Of a DNA stretch of 64,000 nucleotides, positions 24,301-36,631 are shown one piece after another. The notes below the pieces were generated by a model, which had not been told where the DNA came from, did not search any database, and saw only the letters and a list, made by a program, of their open reading frames with translations. Origin of the DNA: Whalleya microplaca (taxonomy: Eukaryota; Ascomycota; Sordariomycetes; Xylariales; Xylariaceae); the NCBI GenBank assembly GCA_022497155.1, contig MU385730.1:62001-126000 (forward strand), in the 5' to 3' direction. How positions within the stretch are numbered: the stretch's first letter is position 1; each line of letters opens with the position of its first letter. A program made the translations under genes and the position numbers.

Positions 24301-27086
24301 TTTATATTATATTCTTATTTGCTTTTTTTCTTTTTTTTTCGGCGCCCCCTTTCTATAATATAAAAAAGGTATTAAAAAATTAAAACTTAAGATATAAATC
24401 TCGATCTATAAACTCCTGCCATATAAGCTTAAGTTTACGCCCTTAAAGATATTATTAAAGGATTTTTTTTAGCTATTAGCCGATAAGTACTATCAGCTTT
24501 AATAATAATTATTTTAAATAGCGACGTAATTCTTCCAATTCTCGAACCTGCTATTATATAGCCTCCGTTATTTCTTTAGTAAGCTCGCGTTTTTATATCT
24601 AAAAAGCCCGGCTATCGGCTCGCCGTTTTTTATTCTTATCTAATACCTTATTATATTGATTAGCGTTTATTTAAAAAGAATTATTCTTAAGAAGATTCCC
24701 CGTATCTCTTATATTAAAGTTATAAAAGCTTAATAAGTTATCGCGCGATATACTTTCGGGATATATTAATTATTAACGCTAATAATTTACTAATATATTC
24801 TTTTTTACTAACTAGCCTTTTCCGAAAATTAAGTTATACTTTATATTCATTACGAAAAAAACTTTATCCCGAAAAAAGCAACTATTTATTTATAAATTTA
24901 ATTACAAAGTTCCGTTAATTATTTAAATGCCTTTTTTGTTATATTTTTTCATATATTTTAAAATAAACCCCGTAATAATTTCCGGGTATAAATATTACTT
25001 AATTTTTTTTATAAAAAATCCACTTATTATAACATAAATATTTGCTTTAATATTATTAAATATATTTTTTATTTTTAGTAAAAAGCTATATATTAATAAT
25101 ATATATTTTAATAAAAAAAAGTGCCACTTAAATAGGCGTTTAAAAAATCCCAGGAAACCTTTATTACCAGATTAACTAAACTAATTTATAATATCTTTAC
25201 TTTAAAAATAAAGTTTAATTATTTTAAAATGCCGCGTTTCCCGGCTCCTTTTTAACCCGATTTTCCGCCGGAACTTTTACAGCTTTCTCGGGTTAAATAA
25301 ACTTTATAAGAAAAACATTAATACAGGTAACCTTATTTACTACAAATTAATTAAAGCGTTAATTAAAATATAGCAAATATAAATAATTAGTTTTATTATA
25401 TCTCTTGTTATAATAATTAAAGTAGCGTTTTTAAAACTTTATTAATTTAGCGCTATTTCGGGATGGAAAATAAATGCAAGCGCTAAAAAGCGTAATTATT
25501 ATATTACTAGACTTATTTAAGTTTAAGCCGGAAACTAATTACAAGTTCTTTCTAAAAACGCGTTTATTATTTGTACGGGTTAGTTTTAAAACTTAAGGCT
25601 TAAATAACTTAATTATCGTAACAGTTTTAATAGCTTATATTACGTTATATACTTTATTAGCCATTTAAAAAGTAAACACGATTTCGGCGTAATAAATAAT
25701 ATAGTAATTAAAATTATAAAACGGGTTAAAATATTAAACAGCTATTTCGGTTTATAAATAATAAATAAATTAGCTATAAAACTTTTCTTTCCACTCGTTA
25801 TAATATAATTATTGTTTTTCTGCTCGTGCGATAAATTTATTCCGGAACTTTTAGAAATTTTCCAATATTCCTATTTAAAGTTTAACAAATTTAGCCCTTA
25901 CCTATTAAACGCTATTAGAATTATATATTTTTTTTACAAATATTTCATTAATGCCGCAAATGTAATTAAATAATATAAGTTAATAAAACAAAAATAAAGT
26001 TTTAGCTATATCGATATATATTTTTAAATATATAATTTAATAGCTATTATACGTATATAATTAGTTAAAAAATAATCGGCATTAATAAACAGTTAATTTT
26101 TTATTTATAATATTATATTTCGAAAATAACAGTATTATAGTGTACCTCGTTTTAATAAATAAAAATATCTACTTTAGTCGTTTTTTTTATTTACACCGGA
26201 TTTTGATATATTCCGTCGAAAGCCCTAAATCAAAAGGTCGGTAACGGCTTAGTTAGCCTCGTTTAGCTATACGTTAAAATCGTTAATTTAAACATCGCGT
26301 TACTCGATTTCTTTTTATAAATCTTTAACTATATCTTCTTAAACTTTACTTATTTAAAAGCCTAATCGAACTAAAACATTTACGTTTAATAAGTAATTTT
26401 TCGCTATAAAACTTATAATTTAAATCTGTTAAAAAAAGGCTATAAATATAATACTACGGAGCCGAATTTTATAGAAAAAAGCGTCGGAATTAGCTGAATA
26501 TATCTTAATAAACGCCGACTTAATAAAAGTTTTATTTATTATAAAAAAAGCCTTAAATAAAAAAGTAGGGCTTTTTCTGCTTTTAATATATATATTAGCT
26601 ATATATAATTTAATACGCGTTTTAAAATCGTTTAATAATATATTAATAACTAATTAATATACTCCTTTATTAAATTCTTTATTTTTAATTATTCGTTTAA
26701 AATTTTAATAAATCGGAAAAGTATTATTATTTTCCTCTTTTTTACGTAATATTTAAATTATTTAATCGAAATCTTTTAGGATATATTAACGTCCTTTAAT
26801 AACTTAATACCTAAAAGCGGTTTCAAGTCCTTTAAAACGATCGGTCGGCATTACCTTTTATATTTTTTAAATATCGTAAATAATAATGTCACGCACATAA
26901 GCGCGTTTTTAATTGGTAAACGACATCTTGACAAAAACTCGCTATTAATCGGATTAGTTATCGGTAGTATATATAAAGGTTATATAGCTAAAGCCACTAA
27001 TATTAAAACGCGTTTTTATAATAATGCTTATTAATTAATTAATTAAATCGGTATTAAAAACTTAAGCTTTTTTAAGCTATATAATA
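24300..27086 (-). pseudogene. C gag/protease region remnant
   Basis: The element should carry gag and protease between its 5' end and the reverse transcriptase. No diagnostic motif survives to my eye: all frames are stopped and codon signal is weak. Called by position only. The right end carries the J target duplication aaata (27086-27090). Confidence 0.4.
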
Positions 27087-27090
27087 AATA

Positions 27091-27288
27091 TAACACGTTA
27101 TAGCAGTAGGGTTACCTAGTAGCGGGGTTACCTAGTGACCCCACTTATAAATAAAATAAATAGATTAAATAAGGCACGCACTTATATTAAAAGCTGCAGC
27201 TTTCGGCTATAGCTGCAAAGGTCCCTCTTTTTATTATCATTTTTTATTTATTTATATTATTCTTATACACCCTTAATCTTTTGTATTA
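27091..27288 (+). repeat. 5' LTR of J
   Basis: 198 bp, start taacacgttatag, end tttgtatta. A repeated block (ggttacctagtagcggggttacctagtgacccc) and a hairpin-prone agctgcagctttcggc region keep near-normal composition. TAACACG may be a RIPed TGACACG. Confidence 0.9.
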
Positions 27289-27306
27289 AATGGTAGCATC
27301 TGTTTT
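27289..27306 (+). promoter_or_regulatory. Probable tRNA primer-binding site of J
   Basis: tggtagcatctgtt starts two bases after the LTR. TGG at this place pairs with the CCA end of a tRNA, and TGGTAGC resembles sites used with initiator Met tRNA. The match beyond that cannot be verified here. Confidence 0.5.
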
Positions 27307-30300
27307 ACCTTTTATTATAGATATTAAACCAAACTAAAACCGACCACTATTTGCGGAGTTATTTAGTTAATTTTTGTAAGAAAAAAATTTTTTTTGTCGA
27401 ATTTAGGTAGATAACGGAAAACGCGTTAAAATTATCGAATTTAGGTAAATAATTTACGTATTATTGCCTTTTATATATCAATTTAATATATAGCTTTTAT
27501 AAGTATTATTTTTTTCTTACTTTTAATTACTTACGTTAACGCGCCGACTTTAAACGTGTATAAGTTTTTAGGCAAGTTTATTACTTTTATCCGTAACGTT
27601 AAGTAGTAGGTCCGAATTTAAGTAAAGTTAAAACTTAAGTTATATTTATACCCCCGGATTTTGGTATAAATAGCTGCAAAATTTAAGTATATAGCTTTTT
27701 ATATATAAATGTTAAAAAAACTTAAACTATACCGAACTTAAATATATATAGTAGCTTTATTATTTAAAAAAACCTGCCGAATTTAAGTATGCGGGAACTT
27801 TTATATAGCTTTTACCGCTAATTTATTTACGCCTTTTTTATTTTATTTTTTTTATTTATATTTAGTTATATAAAATGTGCTATTTCTAATATAAATTTGC
27901 AATAATGTAATTACGTAATCGTTATATTAGCGCTAATATATTAATATCGGAATAGCTATAAAAAGTGCCCGATTTTAGTAATAAAAGAGAAGATTTACTC
28001 GATTAATATAGGGATTTATATACCCTTAACGTACTTTTTTAATTAATACGACCGAAAAAGTTCGGCAATAATGCCGAAATAATTAAGTTTTTAAATACGA
28101 AACTTACTAATAATAACTAACAATTTATAAAAATTAATAGATATTTAGCTAATATCGAAAGTAATGTTAGTAAAATTATTTCGATAATATTTAAATTAAA
28201 CGGCTTTATCGATTTTTAATATATATAAAAGGGAATTTTATCGGGAATGTTATTAAATATAGCTTTAAACTAGCGGGCGTATATATTATCCGGTTTTTTC
28301 GGATTAAGTATAAGTTTAAGTTTAAGTATAAGTTTAGGCTTAAGTATAGGTTTAAGCTTAGGTATAGGTTTAAGCCCGGGATAAAGATAGTTTAGCAGTT
28401 TTACCCCACTTAAAAATCTAAGTATATAAATATAAGGATTTAAGCATAACTTTTTTAAGTTTAAATAAAAAAATATTAAGCAGTTTAATTTATATTATAA
28501 TAATTTAAATAATATCGGAATAGTAATTAATAATTATATTCTTATATTTATCAATGTTTTTAATTTTTAAAAGCGAATTAATATATTTCTAAAAAATAAC
28601 GATATAAAGTAAAATAATAAAAAGTAAATACGGTTTTTATAATAAATATTATTAAATAAAGTAGCGATTTTATAATAAAATAATAAGCTAATATAATAGC
28701 GATATAAAAATTTATATATATTAAAATTAAAAGCTATAATTAAAGCCTTAACGGAAAGATTTATATTAAAACCTGTAATTGTTATAAAACGTTTTATAAA
28801 TTTCAGCTTAATTTTTAAAAATATTATACGAAATAAATTTATATTAATATAATATATTTAAAAGAAATTACGGTATATACGAGCTATAAATATATTAATT
28901 AAAAATAATTGTAATTAATATAAAGTAATAATATAAATATAGTTATAAATATCTCTCGATATTAAAAAGTTTTTTCGCGTATTATAAAAAAATAAAATAT
29001 TTATTATATATATATAAATAGCAGAAAAGTTTAAGTTATTATTAATTAATTTAATTATTATTATTTATTTATATATTATTAAATTATATATATTATCTTT
29101 ACTAACATTAAATAATCGTTTTTAATAAAATTACCTTAAAACTTTATAATAAAATAGCAATCGTAATTATTATTAGTTAAAAAATCGGTAACGCGACTAT
29201 ATTCGCGAAAAAAAATGGCGTTATCGGGATAGTAATAACCGACGTACCGATAATAAATACCGATCGGATATTTAGGACCGCAATCAGGACTGTAATCGAG
29301 GCAACCGCAATCGAGACAACCGCAATAAACGCGATAATGACGCGCGTAATAATCGTCGAAATAACATACGCGGCAATAGGCGCTATAATAATAAAGCGCC
29401 TAAAGGATATCTCGATATATATAGACTTAATTACCGAAACTCCGATTGACGTAATAATCGACCCCGCGATATTAATCGAGGAAATAATAATTATGACTAT
29501 AATTAAAGACGTAATAAGGTATATTTTACTAATAATATAAGCGTAAAAAAGTTAAGCGTTTTATTAAATGAAAATAATAAATTAAATATAATATTAAACT
29601 ATAAACGAGCATTTTAAGTGCTTAATATATTAAAGACTTATAAGCACTATAGTATAACGTTTAATATGCTATAGCTTTTTAAAAAATACGCGAAAATATA
29701 TTTATTAAATAAAGCTAAAAAAATTATTTAGACGCTATTTTTATTAAATCCGGTCCGATAAACGTATAAATACTATTATTAAATTTTTACGTTTCGGAAT
29801 AAGTTATTTCGTTATTTAAAAATATATAATAACGCTAGGGCCGGATAAATTTAACTATTACTAGATTTTCTAAAATTGCCTTTAAAAGAAATCGCAAAAT
29901 AAAAGTTATTAACGGAGGAATTAAATGACGGACTTATTATTAAAAAAGCTCCCTTTATAAACTTTCCTAATATTTATTTAAAATCTAGTTATACTTACTT
30001 TCGCGTTAAAATATAAATATAATTAAATAGCTTAATTATAATAATATATATTAACTTAAAAATAAAATAAATAATAATTAAAAAAATACTTAAAAACTTT
30101 TAAATATTTTATTCTATCGTTTTTAAAAATACTAAAAGAAATCGGGAAAAAGCTAATCGAGTTATTCGGTTAGGCACGCTTTTTATTTTATCTTATAAAA
30201 TATAATATTAAAAGGCGACCAACCTTTATATAATTTATAAAAGAAAAATAAATAATAAATAATAAGTTTTAACTTAATATTTTAATCGGAAATAATATAT

Positions 30301-31380
30301 TTAACTTATATAAAGCTAATATTAACTATAAAAATTTAATGATTATATTTAATATATTTAATAAATTTGCAATAAATTTTAAATATATTATATATCGTTA
30401 ACTATATAAAAAAAAAGTAATAAATATAAAAAAAGTTACGCTTTAACTAAAAAAGTCCGTATATATTTAAATAAATTATAAATTACTATTAAATAATCGC
30501 AGCTTTTTTTATATATTATATTATATTATAACTATAAATATAATTATCGATACTAAAATACTATAAGTAGTTATAGCTCGGAACAAATTAAATAAATAAA
30601 TAATTATTCCTAAAAGTACTAAAATAGGTTTAATAAAAAAAATAATTAATAGCAAATATTTTATTAATATATAAATAAAAGTCTTAAAGCCTTAATAATA
30701 ATAACAGGTTTTATAATATTTATTATTTTTTTAGCAAATATTTTTTTAATATTAAACCTAGTAATAAATACGGTAATAATAATTATAACGCCCGAATTAA
30801 ATATTATAAATTATATATAAGCTATTAGTAACTTTATAAACCTATTTTTAAGAAATAACGTACTTACTTATATTATAACTTTAAATATTTTTATATATAC
30901 TATATAATAAAATCTTAAGTATATTAAAATACCAAATATATCGATAATAATATTATTAAATGCGGAATTTAATATAAACTCCGATATATTATTTATAATT
31001 TCCGATAACCTTAGCATAAATTTACTTATTAATATAATAAGGCGTAAATATTCAAACCTTTCGACTAAAATTTAAGCTTTCATTAAGAATACCTTATTAT
31101 TAAACGCGGTTTATAATATTATATAATTATCGCTACCGGAAAATCTTTATAGCGATAATTTTAAAAAATCTCGCATACCTAATATCTATATTATATCGGG
31201 TATTAAAAAGCTACTTAATTTCCCGGAAAAACTAACTTTTAAAAAAGTATATATTTATATAAAAAACGTTACGTATATAAAAAATTTTTGCGATATTATT
31301 AATAAATACCCGAAATTATAAACTAACTAAAAAATAATTAATATTCCCGAAAATTAATAAATAAAAATTCTATTAATAGA
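27307..31380 (+). pseudogene. J leader, gag and protease-region remnant
   Basis: About 4 kb lies between the primer site and the reverse transcriptase. In the middle (29180-29500) one frame reads as an Arg/Asn/Asp-rich repetitive segment (GNRNRDNRNKRDNDARNNRR), like the basic nucleic-acid-binding C-terminus of Gag. It is visibly richer in CpG than its surroundings because CGx Arg codons are not RIP targets. Upstream at 28303-28378 a hexamer repeat occurs. The 67-codon open frame 29337-29540 is a different frame of the same Arg-rich tract, not a gene. No zinc knuckle was identified. Confidence 0.55.
28303..28378 (+). repeat. Degenerate hexamer/12-mer tandem repeat in J gag region
   Basis: Tandem taagtt/taag/tatagg-like units give, in one frame, an alternating Leu/Ile-Ser/Gly dipeptide run. 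It may be a decayed coding repeat. It is not a clean telomeric TTAGGG array. Confidence 0.75.
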
Positions 31381-32700
31381 AAAATAATAAAATTAACGAC
31401 TAAACGTATATAAATATCCCCTTTTTAAAAAGGACTAAAAAATAATTAACGATATATACAATAAATTATACGCCTAAAATCGAATGGAGTAAGTAGAAAA
31501 TTTTACCCTTTTCGCGTATTTATTTTTTATAATATAGCGTATATTAGGAAAAATATTTAAAAAAAAGTAATTATTAACTTATATAAATTAAATGAATTAG
31601 CGATATTAAATAATTATTTTTTGCCTTTATAATTTAACGTAATTATATCTTTATAAAAAAGCACTATATTATAATTATTAACGCTGTATTGTTTTTTTAT
31701 TAGTTTAAAGTCTATAAGGATTTTTAGGATAAGTTTATTATAATTAGCTATAAAAGTCTTAAACAATCTATAGTAGCCTTAATAGGATTTCGGAATTTAC
31801 CGGTTTATATCTAAAAATATATAAATAAATTATTATACCCGTACTTAAATTTTTACCGAATATTTATTAACGATATCGTTATTTTCTTTAACGACGCCAA
31901 AAGTTACTTAATTTATTTAAATCGTATTTTTCGGCTTTTTAACTAAAAAAAAGTCTTAATATCCCTTAAAAAATCTTTTATTAAATATTTCTCCATAAAG
32001 CTACTCGGGTTTAAAATAAATACTTTTAATATAGCTATTATAACGGAATAGCTAATAGCTTTCCGAAATATTATATTCCTTTAATAATTAAAAGCCTTTA
32101 AATAATACTTTAATGCGAGTAGGTTTTTAAGACCTTTTCTTCCGTATTTCGCGTAATTGGCAGATTTTTTATAAAAACGTAAGACTGTATTATTAGCAAA
32201 AGGATATAAGATAGGGAAAATAAATAATAATAATTTCGGCAAAAAATAAGCGTACTATAAATCGACATTTTATAAACTAAATAAAATAAAGCTTAAGTTT
32301 TTTAAAGTTATATAGGATTTTATTTATAAAGAAACAGTAATTTACTATTATAACTTAAATAAGCCTTTTTTTTAATAAACGGATTAATTAAGTAAAAATT
32401 TAGGGTTATAATATTTTAGCTAAAGGACGGGTATAATTAGCGCTTTAATATATTTATATTGTTAATATAAATTATGCTAATTATATACTTTAGCTATTAT
32501 TTATTTAGCGTAAAAATAAGATATAGCCTATCGGAATTAAAAGATAGCTTGCCTGGTTTAGGCTATAAAAAAGCTCCGCATAATTATCTAATTATTTAAT
32601 AAGCCTGTTATAGTTTTAATAAATTATTTAGCTATAAAAGGGATTATAAACTAAACTATATTTAATATCTTTTTATTAAAGCGAGCTAATAAACGGCTTA
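31380..32700 (+). pseudogene. J reverse transcriptase and RNase H remnant
   Basis: At 31863-31898 the frame reads FINDIVIFFNDAK, the RIPed form of the YIDDIVIFSDDxE active site (first Asp to Asn). It continues SYLIYLNRIFRLF, the usual helix after the catalytic hairpin, and then IKLLGFKINTF, matching the LLGxxVD motif of this clade. RNase H must follow up to about 32.7 kb but is poorly legible. The gene product would be the element polymerase. It is inactive. Confidence 0.8.
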
Positions 32701-33199
32701 TTAATTTTTTTATTTATTTGTTATAATACAGATTTTAGATATATTATTTGATAGGAAAACTAAATTTTATATCTAATGTTTTTAGTAAATTACGTACTAT
32801 TTAAAATGAAGAGGATAATAAAAGAAAGCTTAAGCGGACGGAAGAACTGTTAATCTTTAATAAGATTTAAAACGTAACGGAAATTATTAAGGCAGTTATA
32901 AATTCCGGAACTAGAAAAAAATTTCGCGACGTTTATAATAAGGATACGAAATATTCCCGAATTATCGCTAATATTTATAAAAGGACTAGGGCAGGCTATT
33001 TTTTTAATATTGATAATAAGTTGTTATATAATATTAATCGATCGGGAAATTAGCGATTGTATATTTTATATATATTAGTTAAAGAGATTTTAGCTATAGC
33101 TTATAACGATAAGTATTATTTTAAAGAAAGGCGTATATTATAAAACCTAAAAGGATTTATAATTACGCGAAAAACGTACCTTGTTAAAAAGTACGTTTA

Positions 33200-34430
33200 G
33201 TATTATCCGGAATGTAAATTTTGCTAAACCGATTATAAGAAGCTATTAAGGAATTATTAGCTAATTTACCCTAAAAATTTATTGCTAATACGGATAATTA
33301 CGATCGATTTTATTATAGGATTTTTTAAGGTAAAAGCCGACAATTTATTATAGAAATTATAAGGACGCGATAAGGATTATTTCAATTATATTATATTAAT
33401 TTTTTACGTAATTTCGAAAAGAACTATATTAATATTAGGCAATATTAAATATATAGTTAAAAATTAGGCTGATATTTTAATATAATAACTGCTTTTATCC
33501 GATTAGGGGATTTTTAAGGGGATTATATCGGACTAAAATAAAAAATTTATATCCGATTTTTAGAAAGGAATTTGGAAAGTTTTAGGGACGAAATTATTTA
33601 TAACTATAGTATATTATTTATAAAAAAACGGGCTTTCCGAATAAAAAGTATAAATAGTTAAGATCAGTATTAAATACTATTATTTTATATATCCGGAAAA
33701 TAGTTAGCTTAAGTTACTTTTATTTTTATAATAAAATTTCAATAATACTTATTTAGAAGCGATTTAATTAATACCTTACGAGTAATTATTCGGTTTTAAG
33801 TTACCCGGATTACGGGATATTGTAATTAATACAGGGGTTAATATAACTTTTAATAACGTAAAAGCTCTATAATAATACTTGCGGCAAGATATCGAGCTAG
33901 TTATAAATTTCGCAGCAGCTAAAACTAAGCGAATACATAACTAGAAATATTGTATAATTAAGTTTAATATCGGTAATAAAATTTTTCTAAAGCTTTATAA
34001 CGGGTATTATTTATCTAAAAAGCTATTTAAAAAATACTCCTAACAAAAAATAGGGCTATAAAAAGTTCTCGAACGTATCGGAAAGCTTACGTACCGCTTT
34101 AATATTTTTAATATATATAATATATATCTAGTTATTTTAATGGCGTATTTTAGGAATCGCAAAAAATCGGACCCATTTAAAAGATAAAAACTTTTATTAA
34201 AATTAGTTAAAGCCGATTAAAATACAAATAATAAAAGTAATTACGAAATATATAAAATTAAGGTAATTAAACAGTATTATTTTAATAAAAAAAATACTTT
34301 TTAATACTTTATTAAATAAAAAAGCTGGGGTAACGAATGAAATAAATAAAAAAATAAAAGTAAATTATTAAAATTATTAAAATTAATTAAAGAATATTAG
34401 GAACGCTATAAAAGGTAACCGAAATTAATT
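33200..34430 (+). pseudogene. J integrase with C-terminal chromodomain, one continuous frame
   Basis: In a single frame, from about 33270 to 34415, no indel is needed. The integrase core at 33522-33560 reads ISD*NKKFISDF*KGIWKVL, equivalent to ISDRNKKFISDFWKGIW. It is followed by KNGLSE (TDGLSE), and near 34040 by KIGL*KVLERIGKLTYRF, a GPY/F-type module. At 34233-34415 a chromodomain reads YEIYKIKVIKQYYFNKKNTF, then *YFIK*KSWGNE*NK*KNKS. The four stops in that stretch fall where Trp or Gln codons belong. Integrase inserts cDNA and the chromodomain targets methylated chromatin. Confidence 0.87.
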
Positions 34431-34578
34431 AACTATATTTTATTTAATAACGATAGCGGCGTTTTATAGCTACTATAGCTATAGCTTTAGCTACTTTAAA
34501 AAAACGAGGATAGCCTCGAAAAACGCCTGTATAAACACTGCTAAAGGTAGCAGCTATTTTTTTATATAGCCGGCATTT

Positions 34579-34776
34579 TAACACGCTATAGTAGCAAGGT
34601 TACCTGGTAGCGGGGTTACTTAATAACCCCACCTATAAATAAAATAGATAAATTAAATAAAGCACGTACTTATATTAAAAGCTGTAGCTTTCGGCTGTAG
34701 CTATAAGGGTCCCTCTTTTTATTATTATTTTTTATTTATTCACATTATTCTCACACACCCTTGATTTTTTATATTA
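34579..34776 (+). repeat. 3' LTR of J
   Basis: 198 bp, start taacacgctatag, end ttatatta, then aaata (34777-34781). Most differences from the 5' LTR are C/T or G/A. Confidence 0.9.
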
Positions 34777-34793
34777 AAATATAATTTATTTAT

Positions 34794-35027
34794 ATTTACA
34801 TATAAATAACTATAGTTAAAAATAAAGCTTTAATATAAGTATTAATTATATATTTATAAATAAATAAATAAAAAAGCTATTTCGGACTATAAAAATTGCT
34901 TAAAAAACTTAAGCTAGGTGCCCCGCCGGGCGGTGGCCATTCTGCCGTGCCGTTGCTAATTAACATACGGGAATACGTAGTAATAAGTGGTTTATACACA
35001 CCTTATAAGTACGTACCTTTTATAACT
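34794..35027 (-). repeat. 5' LTR of C
   Basis: 234 bp, identical in length to the 3' LTR. The right target duplication ctatc follows at 35028-35032. The first ~50 bp are strongly RIPed while the GC block around 34917-34950 persists. Confidence 0.9.
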
Positions 35028-35032
35028 CTATC

Positions 35033-35441
35033 GATTTATAATTTCTTTTTATTTTAATTAATATTTTCGATAAAAATATAATAAATTATATTATATCGAT
35101 ATAAATTATCCGTTTATTTTATAATATATTAAGGTAGAATATTATAATCCCGTATCCTCGCTTTTTCGACACATTTATTTTTATAAAAATCAGCCTATTA
35201 TAATTTTAATAAACTAGGTAAGCTTTTTTAATTAGTTATTCTTATAAAATTTTAAATAATAGTCGTTTTATTACTATAAATATAAACTGTCGTTTCGATA
35301 TCTATTATCTCTTTATAGTTATTATTATAAATATTGTTTTAACTTTCGGCTTTCCGCTAATATATTTAATTTTTTCTATTATAATAAATTAGCTTTTTAT
35401 TAATATTAAAGGATATATTTATATAAAAATACCGTTATACT
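35033..35441 (-). pseudogene. I RNase H, middle part
   Basis: Read on the - strand, the RT-RNase H connection text resumes just left of the hAT element (INIPFNINKKLIYYNRKN-like). It runs through RNase H to the C target duplication. Together with 20001-20421 it rebuilds the domain order, although not an open frame. gttatact at 35434-35441 is the left hAT target duplication. Confidence 0.72.
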
Positions 35442-36623
35442 TAGGGTTGTGATAAATGACTTAAGTCATTAGTCATTTTTTAGTCACTAACTAACTTGCT
35501 AGTCTTAGTCAAGGGTTATGACTAACTAAGCTAGTCTTAGTCAGACCTGCTGACTAACTAGGCTAGTCTTAGTCAAGTGACTAACTAACTTAAGTCATTT
35601 GTAAGTTAGTTAGTTAGTGACTTAAAAATGACTAGTGACTAGCTAAGCCTTTGTGATTTTTTTAATAATTATTTAAACCTTTATATAACTTATTTAATTT
35701 AAAAGGTATAATTTTTATTTTAAGTTTAATAATTATAATATAGTGTATTATTAATATATTATAAATAAAAGTAATATTTTATGTTATATTTAAAAAGATA
35801 TTCAATTTATTATAGTGATTTTTAATAGACGTGCTTAAACGATAAATTGGAAATTTTCAAATTAAATATTTTACATATTACTATATATTGTTTAGTTTAA
35901 TATGTAATAATATACTTTTAGCGTTAATATCTATAATATATAATATATGTATAATAAACTAAAAAAGGTTGTAATATTTATTATAATAAAGGAGATATTG
36001 AATTTATTACAACTATTTTTTTAAAACGTACTTAAATAACAAATTAAAAAGTGTTAAATTAAATGTTTTCAATATAAACATAACTTTACAAATTTAAATA
36101 ATATTATAACTCTTTTACCGTTAATAATTATATTATATAATATGCTTATAGTAAGTTAAAAACGGCTTTAATAAGTATTATAAGAAAAAACATATTTAAT
36201 TTATTATAGCGAATTTTAAAAAAGGTGCTTAAACGACAAATTAGAAAATTTTAAATTAAATCATTTTAATATCTAATTAATTAGCTTATTTTAATAAGTA
36301 AAATTATTATTTTAGCTTCATTAGTTAGAAAGTAATAAAATAATACTATAAGTTAATTTAAAGTTAAAATATATATAATATTTAAAGCGGTATTTAATTT
36401 TTTTTAATTTTTTTAAAAAAAGTAATTTCTTAATAAGTCATTAGTCAATTTTAAGTGACTAACTAACTTAAGCAAGTTAGTCTTAGTCAGTCACCTGACT
36501 AACTTGCACTAGTTTTAGTTAAGTGACTGACTAACTAGCCTGACTTAAGTCATAGGCTTGACTAACTTAAGTCACTAAATCTAATGACTTAAGTCACTAA
36601 TTAGTGACTTAATCACAACCCTG
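35442..36623. mobile_element. hAT-type non-autonomous DNA transposon (~1.18 kb)
   Basis: The ends are tagggttgtga (35442) and, inverted, cagggttgtga (ending 36623), with an 8-bp target duplication gttatact (35434-35441) and gttatacc (36624-36631) differing by one C/T. Short terminal inverted repeats and 8-bp duplications define hAT elements. About 200 bp at each end are dense in direct and inverted copies of actaagtca-like words (gactaactaa, cttagtca). The middle (~35650-36420) is AT-rich without coding signal, so a transposase is absent. It is inserted in the RT-RNase H linker of element I. Confidence 0.9.
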
Positions 36624-36631
36624 GTTATACC

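Larger units (their letters stand above)
27091..34776 (+). mobile_element. Element J: full-length chromodomain Ty3/Gypsy retrotransposon
   Basis: Two 198-bp LTRs (27091-27288 and 34579-34776) and an exact 5-bp target duplication aaata (27086-27090 and 34777-34781). A primer-binding-like tggtagcatctg begins at 27291, next to the 5' LTR. The + strand carries a gag with an Arg/Asp-rich region, reverse transcriptase (31.86 kb), integrase (33.5 kb) and a C-terminal chromodomain (34.23-34.42 kb). It is the youngest insertion in the C/I nest by position, yet it is fully RIPed. Confidence 0.93.
20422..35027 (-). mobile_element. Element C: full-length chromodomain Ty3/Gypsy retrotransposon, split by J
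   Basis: Two 234-bp LTRs (20422-20655 and 34794-35027) in direct orientation, with target duplication ttatc (20417-20421) and ctatc (35028-35032), which differ by one C/T. The polypurine tract is the complement of accctcacta at 20656-20665. Coding order on the - strand is gag, reverse transcriptase (23.5 kb), RNase H (22.9 kb), integrase (~21.4-22.1 kb) and chromodomain (21.06-21.2 kb). Element J is inserted only 12 bp from the 5' LTR. C itself sits in the RNase H of element I. Confidence 0.92.

Noticed and set aside
28303..28378. Telomeric repeat array
   Set aside because: Units vary (taagtt, tatagg, taggct) and lie inside a retrotransposon; not TTAGGG.
29337..29540. 67-codon open frame as a small gene
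   Set aside because: It is an alternative frame of the Arg/Asp-rich gag tract of element J and has no start context or family resemblance.
35447..36610. CRISPR-like array or satellite, because of the repeated gactaacttaagtca words
   Set aside because: Words are irregular in spacing and orientation, confined to the subterminal parts of a hAT element with TIRs and 8-bp duplications.
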